From: CAWULT01 sp963923455
Lineage (GTDB): Bacteria > Acidobacteriota > Vicinamibacteria > Vicinamibacterales > UBA2999
Length of the DNA: 64,000 nucleotides
Reading direction: 5' to 3'
Assembly (NCBI GenBank): GCA_963923455.1
Contig: CAWULT010000008.1
Coordinates: 1 to 64,000 of the forward strand
The notes beneath the pieces were generated by a model. It saw only the letters and a program-made list of their open reading frames with translations. It was not told where the DNA came from and did not search any database. Shown one piece after another: positions 34,190 through 43,800 of the stretch. Numbering within the stretch: the first letter of the stretch is position 1; each line of letters begins with the position of its first letter. The translations under genes and the position numbers were made by a program.

Positions 34190-35557
34190 TCAGTCGATCC
34201 GGTACTTCGCGAGGTAGTAGCTCAGCGCGCGCTGGCTGATCCCCATCAGCTCGGCCGCATCCTTCTTGACGCCTCGCGACTGCTCGAGCGCGCGCCGGAT
34301 CGTTTCGCGCTCCACCCATTCGATGTTCTGGTGCAGGCGCAGCGACGGCAGGCCCGGCGCCTGCGTCGAGGTGGCGCCCAGCAGCGACAGGGAATCGGTC
34401 GTGACGACCGGCCCGGTGGAGAGCACCACCGCGCGCTCGATCGTGTTCTCGAGCTCGCGGACGTTGCCAGGCCAGCTGTAGGCCTTGAGGGCCCCGATGA
34501 AGCGCTCGTCGGTCCGTTCGACCCGCTTGCCGGTGCGCTGCCGGTGCTTCTCGATGAAGTGCTCGGCCAGCACCGGAATGTCGTCGGGGCGCTCGCGCAG
34601 CGGCGGCAGCGCGATCGGAATCACGTTCAGCCGGTAGTACAAGTCTTCCTGGAACTTGCCCTCGCTGACCATCTGTTTCAGGTCGCGGTTGGTCGCGGCG
34701 ATCACGCGCACGTCCACCTTCTGCGTGCGTTCGGCGCCGAGCGGCTCGAACTCGCGCTCCTGGAGCACGCGCAGGAGCTTCGCCTGCACGGTCACGCTCA
34801 TCGTGCCGATCTCGTCGAGGAAGATCGTGCCACCGTCCGCCAGGGCGAAGCGGCCGCGCTTGGTCATCGTGGCGCCGGTGAAGGCGCCGCGCACGTGGCC
34901 GAAGAGCTCCGACTCGAGCAGCGTCTCCGGAAGCGCGGCGCAGTTCACCTTGATGAGCGGCATGTCGCGCTGCGCGCTCCGGTGGTGGATGAGGCGCGCC
35001 ACCATCTCCTTGCCCGTGCCGGTCTCGCCGGTGATGAGCACCGTGCTCTTGGTCTGGGCCACCAGGTCCGCCCGCTGCAGCACGTCCTGCATCGCGCGGC
35101 TGCGGCCCACGATGCCGTAGTGGTTGAACTCGGCGTCGCGCTCGCTGATGAGGTACTGCTTCTCGGTCTCGAGCCGGTGACTCCGGACGGCGCGGCGGGC
35201 GAGGGCCAGCAGCTCATCGACCTCGAACGGCTTCTCGAGGAAGTCCTCGACGCCGAGCTTGAACGCGTCGCGCACGATCTGCGTGGAGCCGTGCGCCGTC
35301 ATCAGCACCATCTGCGGGCGCTCGGCGCTCGGGATCACGGCGACGACGTCGCGCAGGAACTCCATCCCCGAGGTGCCGGGCATCACGTTGTCCGCGACGA
35401 CGAGATCGAAGGGCCGCTCCGCCAGGTGGCGCTGCGCGTCACGCGCGCTCGACGCCTCGACGACGTCGTGCCCCTCGTCGCGCAGGGCCCGGCCGAGGCG
35501 CCGCAGGATCTTCTCTTCGTCGTCGACGAGCAGGATGGCGCCGCTCAGGGCGCTCAT
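34190..35557 (-). CDS. NtrC-class sigma-54-dependent response regulator
   Basis: The 455-residue regulator has three parts. The receiver domain (about 5-120) has acidic residues D12/D13, phosphoacceptor D56 in 'VVADNVMPG' and the conserved Lys in 'LEKPF'. The AAA+ domain has Walker A 'GETGTGKEM' and the sigma-54 contact motif GAFTGA in 'GHVRGAFTGAT', with 'GTIFLDEIG' as Walker B. The C-terminal Fis-type helix-turn-helix is 'KKDAAELMGISQRALSYYLAKY'-like. When phosphorylated it should bind upstream dyads and activate sigma-54 polymerase. ATG 35557 overlaps the kinase stop (ATGA). The nearest target is the operon 34024-31829. Confidence 0.93.
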   Translation of the reverse strand: MSALSGAILLVDDEEKILRRLGRALRDEGHDVVEASSARDAQRHLAERPFDLVVADNVMPGTSGMEFLRDVVAVIPSAERPQMVLMTAHGSTQIVRDAFKLGVEDFLEKPFEVDELLALARRAVRSHRLETEKQYLISERDAEFNHYGIVGRSRAMQDVLQRADLVAQTKSTVLITGETGTGKEMVARLIHHRSAQRDMPLIKVNCAALPETLLESELFGHVRGAFTGATMTKRGRFALADGGTIFLDEIGTMSVTVQAKLLRVLQEREFEPLGAERTQKVDVRVIAATNRDLKQMVSEGKFQEDLYYRLNVIPIALPPLRERPDDIPVLAEHFIEKHRQRTGKRVERTDERFIGALKAYSWPGNVRELENTIERAVVLSTGPVVTTDSLSLLGATSTQAPGLPSLRLHQNIEWVERETIRRALEQSRGVKKDAAELMGISQRALSYYLAKYRID

Positions 35558-37341
35558 GCCGCCGCCCCCGGCGCGACGCACGGCAGATCGATGTGGACGT
35601 GGGTGCCTTCACCCCTCCGGCTCTTCACGCTGATCGCACCCCCGAGTCCCTCGATGATCGTCTTGGCGATCGGCAGGCCGAGGCCCGTGCCCGCCCGCCG
35701 GGTCGTGTAATACGGATCGAAGATGTGCGCCAGGTCGTCGGCGGCGATGCCGACGCCGTGGTCTTCGATGCTGATGACCACCCGGTCGCCCCGATGTGCC
35801 GTCGTCACGATGATACCCGGCTCGTCGGCAACCGCCACGCCGCCGCGCCCGGCGGCCTCGGCCCGGGCCGCCAGCGCGTGCCGGGCGTTGGCGAGGATGT
35901 TGACGAGCGCGGTGCGCAGGCGTTCGGCGTCGGTCACCACCGGGGGCATGCCGGCGGCGAGCTCGAGCCGCAGGTCGCCGGCCGCGTCGCCGGCCCAGGC
36001 CGCCGCCGCCGACGTGCGGCACACCTCGTTCACGTTCGCCTCGGCCAGCTCGAAGCGGATCGGCCTGGCGAAGTCCAGCACCTCGGTGACGATGCGGTTG
36101 ATCCGGCGCGTCTCCTCGTCGATGTCGGCGACCGCCTCCCGGCGCTCCTCGGCGCTCACCGCGTCGCGGCGCAGCGAGGCCAGCGTCGCCCGGATGATCA
36201 TCAGCGGGTTGCGGATCTCGTGCGCGATGACGGTCGAGAGCCGCCCGAGCGAGGACAGGCGCTCGCGCTGGGCGGCCTCGCGCTGGAAGCGGGCAATGGA
36301 CTCGGTCAGCGTGTTGAACGCCGTGCCGAGGAGGCGCGCGTCCTCGTCGTCCCAGGTACGGCTTCGCACCACCACCTTGCGGGTCAGGTCGCCGGTGGCG
36401 GCCACCTCGCGCATGGCGCTCGTGACCGCCGCGAGCGGGCGCGTCATCGTGCGGGCCACCGCGTAGCTGAGCACGGTGGCCAGCAGCAGCGTGGCGATGA
36501 GCGCCCCGGCGAGGCCGGTGCGCAGCGTGTCGAGGAATCGCAGCCGCTCGGTTCGCGACCGCAGGATGAGCGCTTCCGGCTCGGGAACCCCCGCTGAGCC
36601 ACCACCCGTCCGGTGCAGCGGCCGGCGCTCGACGATGTACTCTTCCGGGCCGATGCGGGTCGTCGAGACGCCGCCTGCTGCCACCGACGAGAGCCGGGCC
36701 AGCGCCGCTTCGTCGGTGCGGGGCAGGGAGGTGGCCACGACGCGACCGGCGGCCAGGAACGCGACCTTGCTGCCCGTGAGCCGCTCGAACTGGGCCGCGA
36801 GCCGGTCGTCGAGGAAGAAGCCGACCGTCAGGCGACCGAGTACCTGGGCCGGTTCGCCGGTCAGCACCACGAGCGGCACGCTGACGACCTGCAGCAGGCC
36901 CCGCTCGTGCGGCAGGAAGGTCGCCCGCTCTTCCTCGGGGGCACCCGGCGGGACGCCGGCCAGGGCGTCGGCGCCGGCCCCGGCCCCGGCCGCGGCCAGC
37001 AGCCGGCCGTCCGGGGCGGTCAGCGTCAGCACGTCCGCGCCGACCTGCTGGCGGTACTCGTCGGCCAGGGGCTGCACGGTCGGGCGGTCCCCGGTCGATA
37101 CGGCGGCCTTGAGCTTCGGGAGGTCGGCGATCAGGCGGGCGAACGTGGTGTAGGTGCCGGCCAGCGTGGTCCAGCGCTCGTCGACCAGCCGTCCGGTTTC
37201 GGCCAGGCTGCGCCGTAGCTCGGCCTCCACCTCGGCGGTCGCGCGCTCGTTGACCATCGAGAACGCGACACCCAATGGCAGCGTGGCCAGCAGGGTGCAC
37301 GCCAGGAAGATGCGGTTCGTCAGAGAGGAGGTGACGCGCAT
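35554..37341 (-). CDS. Membrane sensor histidine kinase
   Basis: The 595-residue kinase has TM1 at about 11-30, an extracytoplasmic sensor of about 240 residues (31-273) with a Cache-like character, TM2 at about 274-296 and a HAMP segment (about 297-350). The dimerisation and phosphoacceptor motif is 'VIAHEIRNPLMIIRA' with H374. The ATPase domain has 'NILANARHAL' (N-box), 'DHGVGIA' (G1) and 'GTGLGLPIAKTIIEGLGG' (G2). The sensor has no recognisable metal- or haem-binding motif; the signal is unknown. It is co-transcribed with the regulator by a 4-base overlap and is divergent from the ferredoxin gene. Confidence 0.92.
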   Translation of the reverse strand: MRVTSSLTNRIFLACTLLATLPLGVAFSMVNERATAEVEAELRRSLAETGRLVDERWTTLAGTYTTFARLIADLPKLKAAVSTGDRPTVQPLADEYRQQVGADVLTLTAPDGRLLAAAGAGAGADALAGVPPGAPEEERATFLPHERGLLQVVSVPLVVLTGEPAQVLGRLTVGFFLDDRLAAQFERLTGSKVAFLAAGRVVATSLPRTDEAALARLSSVAAGGVSTTRIGPEEYIVERRPLHRTGGGSAGVPEPEALILRSRTERLRFLDTLRTGLAGALIATLLLATVLSYAVARTMTRPLAAVTSAMREVAATGDLTRKVVVRSRTWDDEDARLLGTAFNTLTESIARFQREAAQRERLSSLGRLSTVIAHEIRNPLMIIRATLASLRRDAVSAEERREAVADIDEETRRINRIVTEVLDFARPIRFELAEANVNEVCRTSAAAAWAGDAAGDLRLELAAGMPPVVTDAERLRTALVNILANARHALAARAEAAGRGGVAVADEPGIIVTTAHRGDRVVISIEDHGVGIAADDLAHIFDPYYTTRRAGTGLGLPIAKTIIEGLGGAISVKSRRGEGTHVHIDLPCVAPGAAA

Positions 37342-37479
37342 CGGTCGGTCCGGGGGCGATTATCCCCCAGCGCGAGCGGCCCGGCGTGCGGTGCACGCGG
37401 GTGCCCGCACTCGCGCGTCGTCGGGGCCGGTGCTCCGGGGTATACTTCTGCGCTGCAAGCAGGATTCGAGGAGAGCGGA

Positions 37480-37740
37480 GTGGCGTACATCATTTGCGAA
37501 CCGTGCGTCGGCACGAAGGACACCGCGTGCGTCGACGTGTGCCCGGTCGACTGCATCCACCCACGGAAGGACGAACCCGAGTTTCAGACCGCCGAGATGC
37601 TGTACATCCACCCGGATGAGTGCATCGATTGCGGCGCCTGCGTGCCGGCGTGCCCGGTCGAAGCGATCTTCGCGCTCGACGAGACGCCGGACAAGTGGAA
37701 GAGCTACATCCCGGTCAACGCGAAGTACTTTCAGAAGTAG
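37480..37740 (+). CDS. Two-cluster ferredoxin
   Basis: The 86-residue ferredoxin belongs to the 7Fe/8Fe bacterial type. The first site is 'CVGTKDTACVDVCPVDCI' (with an extended spacing after the first Cys, as in 3Fe-4S/4Fe-4S ferredoxins). The second is 'CIDCGACVPACPVEAI'. It is a small cytoplasmic electron carrier. GTG 37480 is preceded by GAGGAG at about 37468-37474, and TATACT at 37441-37446 may be the -10. It is divergent from the kinase gene. Confidence 0.92.
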   Translation: MAYIICEPCVGTKDTACVDVCPVDCIHPRKDEPEFQTAEMLYIHPDECIDCGACVPACPVEAIFALDETPDKWKSYIPVNAKYFQK

Positions 37741-37793
37741 GCGGACGGCTTCTCGAAGCGGGGTCGGGGGGCGGGTCGCGCCAGGGGTGGGTC

Positions 37794-39308
37794 ATGGCCA
37801 TGTCACTCCGGTCTGCGGTCGTGTTCGGTACGGTGGTCGCGGCATGCTCGCTTGCGCTGACGGCGCAGGACGGCGGCCGCGCCCTCGACGCCGATCTGCA
37901 ATACCAGCTGGCGACGCTGCTCTACGACGAGACCCGTTATCAGGACGCCCTCAAGGCCTTCGATCAGGCCACCCGCGGCGGTGACCGCGTCCTGGTCGCG
38001 CAGGCGCGCAAGGGCAAGATCCGCACGGCGCTCAAGGTCGCCGAGTTCGAGACGGCGCACGAGGAGGCTCAGCAGCTCGTCGCGGAACAGCCCTCCGACG
38101 CCGAGTCCATCACGTTGCTCGGCGACGCGCGCTGGGCCGTGGGCCTGTTCGACGAGGCCGACCGCGCCTACGCCGATGCCCTGAGACTCGCCCCGGAATC
38201 GCCCCGGGCCCGGTACGGCGTGGCGCGCTCCCTCGCCGCGCAGAGCCGGCTCGACGAGGCCCTCCAGGAGGCGCTCGCCGCGTCCGCCGCCGCGCCCCGC
38301 GACGGCGAGATCCATGCCGCCATCGGCGACATCTACGAGCGGCTGCGCCGGTTCGACGAGGCCGCAATCGCCTACAACAACTACATCAACCTGCTGCCGA
38401 ACAAGGACCGGAGCGCCAAGGCCGCCTGGTCGCGCGCGCAGGTGGAGTTCCTCGAATCGTTCACCGGCGTGACGCCCGTCGAGATCGACGCGGAGGACGC
38501 CGGCGCGCTCCACACCCTGCCGTTCAGGCTGGTCAAGGACAAGATCGTCGTGCAGGGGCGCGTCAACGGCGGCCGTCCGCAGGACTTCATCCTCGACACC
38601 GGTTCCGAGGAGACGGTCATCTCCCGCGAGACGGCGCAGCGCGAACGCGTCCGCCCCGTCACCTACACGCTCAGCGCGGGCGTCGGCGAGGTGGGCCTGC
38701 GTGGCCTGCAGCTCGCCCAGGTCAGGACGCTCGACCTCGGCTCCCTCCAGGTGCGCAACGTGCCGGTCCTCATCAAGAACCCGGCCTTGCGCGGCATCCC
38801 GAAGCGGGAAGGGGAGAGCTTCTCGCCGCTGTCGCTCGGCATGTCGATGGCGATCGACTACCAGGCCCGCACGCTGACCATCGGGCGCCAGCTGCCGGCG
38901 CGCAAGGCCGACGTCACGCTGCCGATGCGGGTGAACCGCCTGGCGATGGTCCGTGGCGTCCTCAACGCGAAGCACCCCGCCTACTTCGTCGTGGACACGG
39001 GCGGCGAGGTCATCTCGATCAGCTCCGACACGGCGCGGGCCGTAGCCGCGTCGTCGACGATGCGGCGCATCCCCCTGAAGGTGTGGGGCACGTCGGGCTG
39101 GGATCGCGAGGCGTTCCTGCTGCCCGGCAACGACCTCGACTTCGACCGCATCGAGTACCGGAACTTTCCGCTGGTGGTCCTGAACCTGCGCGCGCCGAGC
39201 GTCCTGCTCGGGTACCAGATCGGTGGCATCGTCGGCCACAAGTTCCTGTCCAACTACCGCGTGTCGATGGACATGGCCCACAGCGAGCTGCGGCTCGAGA
39301 AGTTCTAG
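37794..39308 (+). CDS. Exported TPR protein with two retropepsin-like aspartyl protease domains (copy A)
   Basis: The 504-residue protein has a signal peptide (about 1-25, 'LTAQ'). TPR-like helical repeats at about 35-215 include 'SITLLGDARWAVGLFDEADR' and 'IHAAIGDIYERLRRFDEA'. Two aspartyl-protease-like domains follow, with active-site motifs 'FILDTGSEETVIS' (Asp about 268) and 'FVVDTGGEVISIS' (Asp about 401). Two such domains in one chain could form an intramolecular pair like pepsin. A substrate is not evident. ATG 37794 is used; ATG 37800 is equally possible. A paralogue follows 28 bases later. Confidence 0.75.
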   Translation: MAMSLRSAVVFGTVVAACSLALTAQDGGRALDADLQYQLATLLYDETRYQDALKAFDQATRGGDRVLVAQARKGKIRTALKVAEFETAHEEAQQLVAEQPSDAESITLLGDARWAVGLFDEADRAYADALRLAPESPRARYGVARSLAAQSRLDEALQEALAASAAAPRDGEIHAAIGDIYERLRRFDEAAIAYNNYINLLPNKDRSAKAAWSRAQVEFLESFTGVTPVEIDAEDAGALHTLPFRLVKDKIVVQGRVNGGRPQDFILDTGSEETVISRETAQRERVRPVTYTLSAGVGEVGLRGLQLAQVRTLDLGSLQVRNVPVLIKNPALRGIPKREGESFSPLSLGMSMAIDYQARTLTIGRQLPARKADVTLPMRVNRLAMVRGVLNAKHPAYFVVDTGGEVISISSDTARAVAASSTMRRIPLKVWGTSGWDREAFLLPGNDLDFDRIEYRNFPLVVLNLRAPSVLLGYQIGGIVGHKFLSNYRVSMDMAHSELRLEKF

Positions 39309-39336
39309 CCCGCCCCGCGCGGCGACGGTGCCTGCG

Positions 39337-40839
39337 ATGCGTGGGCCGGTCTGGATGGGCGCGTGCGCGGCCGTGGTGGGCGCCGCGGCGACGCTCGTCG
39401 CCGCCGGGCAGGCCGCCCCCGACCCTCTGCTGCTGCTCGATCGCGCATCCGCCGCGTTCGCGCGCGGCGACTACCGTGACGCGATGCAGGCGTTCGCGTC
39501 GGCCTCGGAGGCCGGCGACGCCACCCAGCGCCTGCGCGCCGTGCAGGGCCACCTGCGTTCTGCGCTGCGGCTGGCCGAGTTCGACGCGGCTCGCCGCGAC
39601 GCCGACGCGCTCGCCGCCGGCGGCCCGCTCGACGCCGAGACGACCGTGCTCGTCGGCGACGCCTGGTGGGCATCAGGCCTCTTCGACGAGGCCGAGGCGC
39701 GATATCGTGAGGCGCTCGCCGCCGATCCGGAGATGGCGCGTGCCCGGCTCGGCGTGGCGCGAGCCGAGGCGTCGGAGGGCCGGCTCGACCTCGCCCTCGA
39801 CGAGGTGCGGCGCGGGCTGGCGCTGGCCCCGGACGACGCCGACCTCCATGCCGTGCACGCGGGCATTCTCGAGCGCGTCCGGCGCTATGCCGAGGCCGCG
39901 CGGGCCTACGAGGCCTACGCTGCGCTCCTGCCGGTGCCCGACTCCACCGCCGCCGGAACCGCGCTGGCGCGGGCGCGGCTGCTGCGCAGTTTCGGCGGAC
40001 GCCAGCCGCTCGCGACGAGCGACCGCGACGCCGCGCGCATGCACACGCTGCCGTTCAAGCTGGTCCGCAACAAGGTGGTGGTGCGGGGCCGCGTGAACGG
40101 CACGCCGGTGGACTTCGTCCTCGACACCGGTGCCGAGCGCACCAGCATTTCGCCGGACCTGGCGCGGCGGGCCGACGTCCGCGTCGTGGCGTCCACGCTG
40201 ACGTCCGGCGTGGGACCGTCCGCCTGGCTGCGCGTCGGCCTGGCGGCCGTCGACGACCTCGAGATCGGGGCACTCCGTATCCGGAACGTCCCCGTGGCGG
40301 TCCGGCAGCCGTCGGCCGGCGGGGCCCCGCGCTGGCAGGGCGAGAGCCTCTCGCCGCTGGCGCTCGGCCTGTCCGTGGAGGTCGACTACGGCCGCCGGCG
40401 GGTGACCTTCGCGCGGGCGCTGCCCGAGGACGCGGCGGCGCCGATCCGCCTGCCGATGCGGTTCCACCGCCTGCCGCTGGTCCGCGGCCGCGTCAACGAC
40501 CGTCACGCGGCGATGTTCGTGGTGGACACGGGCGGGGAACTGCTCTCGCTGAGCGCCGAGACGGCCGGCGAACTGCCCGTGCCCACGGGCCGGCGGGTAC
40601 GGCTGCGGGTGTTCGGGCTGTCGGGGCTGGATGAGGACGCCTTCGTGATGCCGGGCGTCGACATCGACTTCGGTGCCGTCGGGTACCGGAAGATGGGTCT
40701 TGCCGTGCTGAACCTGCGGGCGCCGAGCATGCTGCTCGGCTTTCGCCTGGGGGGCATCGTCGGCTACCGGCTGCTCGGCGGCTACCGCGTCGCGATCGAC
40801 GTCGACCGCAGCGAGGTGCGGCTGTCACCCCGCGGGTGA
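39337..40839 (+). CDS. Exported TPR protein with two retropepsin-like aspartyl protease domains (copy B)
   Basis: The 500-residue paralogue of the preceding gene has the same order of parts: signal peptide (about 1-27), TPR-like repeats (about 35-220), 'FVLDTGAERTSIS' (Asp about 262) and 'FVVDTGGELLSLS' (Asp about 396). 'LHTLPFRLVKDKIVVQGRVNG' of copy A corresponds to 'MHTLPFKLVRNKVVVRGRVNG' here. 'LNLRAPSVLLGYQIGGIVG' corresponds to 'LNLRAPSMLLGFRLGGIVG'. The two thus arose by tandem duplication, with fair divergence since. ATG 39337 is the likely start; GTG 39328 is possible. Confidence 0.75.
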   Translation: MRGPVWMGACAAVVGAAATLVAAGQAAPDPLLLLDRASAAFARGDYRDAMQAFASASEAGDATQRLRAVQGHLRSALRLAEFDAARRDADALAAGGPLDAETTVLVGDAWWASGLFDEAEARYREALAADPEMARARLGVARAEASEGRLDLALDEVRRGLALAPDDADLHAVHAGILERVRRYAEAARAYEAYAALLPVPDSTAAGTALARARLLRSFGGRQPLATSDRDAARMHTLPFKLVRNKVVVRGRVNGTPVDFVLDTGAERTSISPDLARRADVRVVASTLTSGVGPSAWLRVGLAAVDDLEIGALRIRNVPVAVRQPSAGGAPRWQGESLSPLALGLSVEVDYGRRRVTFARALPEDAAAPIRLPMRFHRLPLVRGRVNDRHAAMFVVDTGGELLSLSAETAGELPVPTGRRVRLRVFGLSGLDEDAFVMPGVDIDFGAVGYRKMGLAVLNLRAPSMLLGFRLGGIVGYRLLGGYRVAIDVDRSEVRLSPRG

Positions 40840-40846
40840 CAGCCGC
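40818..40846. terminator. Strong hairpin between convergent genes
   Basis: A perfect 13-bp stem (40818-40830 with 40834-40846) has a 3-base loop CGC. It includes the stop codon of protease copy B and ends 6 bases before the stop of the convergent peptidase-barrel gene. Both transcripts would carry it. No U-tract is present. Confidence 0.6.
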
Positions 40847-40852
40847 TCCGGC

Positions 40853-43800
40853 TCAGAAGTCGTAGCCGATCCAGACCGAGAACTTCGGCTTCCGGAAGTT
40901 CGAGCTGCCGCCGCAGTAGACCTGTCCGGTCTGCTGGCAGGGGGCGGCAAACACCGCGTCCTCCCACTGGCGGTTGAAGAGCGTCCGCCACGCATAGTCG
41001 AAGTGGACGGGGAAGCCCAGCGCGAAGGTCTGCAGGCCGATGCCGTAGGACGCCCGCGCGTCGACCAGCCGCAGGCCACTGACCGTCGTGGCCTGGCCGT
41101 AGATCGGCTCCTGGGTCGTGACGCTCGTCTGCCGGAAGCCGACGACGGGCGTGTAGGTTTCGTTCTTGCGCGCGAACCACCGGAACGACTGGCCGTCGAA
41201 GTGCCCGCCGCCCAGGTTGGCGAAGAACACGCCGCGGACGCCGCCGAGCACGCCGAGCGGCGTCAGCATGGCCTCGATCAGCGGGAAGCGCAGCTCCGCG
41301 TTGAAGAACGCCGAGCGGCTGCCGAGGAACTCGAGGAACTGGTAGCCGCGCATCTCGGAGTTGCCGCCGAAATAGATGTAGGTCGGCGCGGCCCCCCAGC
41401 TCTTGAACCCGCGGGCCCGCAGGGCCAGCAGGCCCGTCGAGCCGAGCCGTTGGTAGTAACGCGCGTCGCCGTCGAGACTCTGGCGGGACAGCGTGCTACA
41501 ACGTGGACCTTCGTTGCCAGTGCAGGGGAGCGGGATCTTCGGCGCGACCTCGTAGCCCAGGCGCATCGTGTTGCCGGCCAGCGGGCCGAACTCGCGGAAG
41601 ACGGTCGTCTCCTGCACGAAGGTGACGCCGAACGGCACGTAGGTGCCCGACTGGAGCAGCGTGCGGCCGAACTGCTGCTGCTGATAGTCCACGGAGACTT
41701 CCTGCAGACCCGGGTCCGCGAAGTTCTCGACGTACTGCATCGCGCCGCCCGAGACCTCGATGCGGCGGTAGCGGTTGAACGGCCAGATGCCGAACGCCGT
41801 GCCGCCGCGGATCGTGCGCGTGGCCACGGCGAAGTCGCGGTCGATGAAGCCCGAATACATCGGGTCGTAGAAGACGTTGGCGAGCTGGCCGTAGAAGAAC
41901 TGCGTCTGCGAGAAGCCCTGCAGCGCGTAGTTGAACCGGCGCGACAGGTTCATGTAGGACGCCGACATCGTCCGGTACTGGGAGATCGACGCCGCGTAGA
42001 CGTTGAACTGCTGGTCGCCCAGCACGTCGCTGAAGGACACCGCCGAGCCGCCGAACACGTCGCCGCCGCTGGTGACGCCGACGTTCACCGGCGGGCGGCC
42101 GTCGAGGAACATGTTCTGGAACTTGCCCTTCTTCTTGATCTTGTCGGCGACGAGCGTGTGGCTGAGCGGCGCCTGGAAGTCGACGATCGGGCCCGGCGCG
42201 CCGAAGTCGGCCGAGGCCGCGGTGATGAGCGGATCGCGTCGCTCGAGGGTGTGCACCGTGTACTCGCCCTTGTAGTAGCTGACGAAGCCGATGCGCGGGC
42301 TCGACGCCCCGTCGCGCAGCACGACGGCCGTCGTGTTCCCGCCGAGCGCATCGGTGTACTGCCGCAGTTCGCCGTTCTTCAGGCTCAGCGTCCAGATGTT
42401 GTAGATGTTGCCGTTGGTCGCGATCTCGGGCGCGATCGGCTGGGTGGGGTCGGTGGCCGTCGACGGGAACACCAGCGTGTCGGCGTCGAGGAACTGCGCG
42501 GCGCCGTCGTCATGGGTGCCGAAGGTCACCTGGGTCTTGCGGCCGCTGGCCACGTCGAGCCGGAACAGCTTCTCGTTGCCGCTGACGCGCGCGAGGTAGA
42601 CGACGTACGAGCCGTCTGGCGACCAGGTCGGACCCGAGTCGGCGAAGTCGTCCTTGGTGAGATTGGTGATCTCGCGGGTCGCCAGGTCCAGCACGAAGAT
42701 GTCGCCCGTGCCGTCCTTGATCGCCCCGAACACCACCTTCCGGCCGTCCGGTGAGATGTCCGGCGACTCGGGCTCGTCGAGCGTGTCGAGCGGGATCCGG
42801 TCCTCGATGCCGCCCGTCAGGACGTTCTGGACGATCAGGGTGCGGTTCTTCTCGGCGCGCACGAAGTAGGCGAGCCGGTCGCCGCTCGGCGCCCAGGACA
42901 GCCACGGCACGGTGTTCCAGCGTCCGCCTGGCGTCACGAGGAACTCGAAGCCCTTGTCGTGGTCGAAGCCCTTCGTCAGGTTGCGGATGACGCTGCCGTC
43001 CTTGGCCGAGGTCAGGATCACGTCGTACTCGCGATCCTTCCGGTTGCCCGTGACGACCGCGAGCAGGTCGCCGGACGGGGACGGTTCCACCGAGAGGGCG
43101 TTGGTGAAGGCGGTCTTCTTGGCGTCGGGCGCGAGGTCGCGGCCGTAGTCCGCGGGGCGCTCCTTGTCGCGGAACGGCTTGAAGCGGTCCTTCAGGTACT
43201 TCTCGAACTGCTGGTCGAATTCCTCGGGGCTGAGCTTGAACGCCTCCTGGTAGGCGTTGTCGCCGCCGCCGATCACGGACTTGCGCAGCGCGAAGAGATA
43301 CTGGCGCAGCCCCTCCTTGCCCCACTTCGATTCCATGAACTCGAACACGGCGTGTCCGAGGTTGTAGATCATGCGCGGGTTGTTGAACTCGCCGTAGTCC
43401 TGCAGGTCGGACATCTTGGGCACGATGTCGGCCACGGCGGCGTCGCGCACGGTCATCAGGTCCTGCGGCCGCCAGATGCCGGTCATGTAGTCCGACAGGC
43501 CCTCGTTGACCCACAGCGGCACGTTCCGCCGCATCAGCGAGGTCGGGATGATGTCGAACTCGAACTGGTGGGTCAGCTCGTGCACGATCAGCCGGTAGAG
43601 CAGGTCCGGCGGTTCGTCCATCGGCATCACGATGCGGTTGCGGATCGGCTCGGCAAACGCGCCCACGCCTTCCTGTGCGGCGCCCGGAATGACGTTCTGC
43701 TGCTGGAACTCGCTGCTCGTCTGGAACAGGATGAGCGGGACCTTGTGTGCCAGGTCGTGTTTCAGTTCGGCGCTGATGTGCTGATAGGCGCTCTCGGCGT

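Noticed and set aside
37352..37368. GGGGG-N7-CCCCC palindrome before the histidine kinase gene
   Set aside because: The arms are homopolymeric and only 5 bp; such pairs are expected by chance in GC-rich DNA. The GATAAT inside could be a -10 but lacks support.
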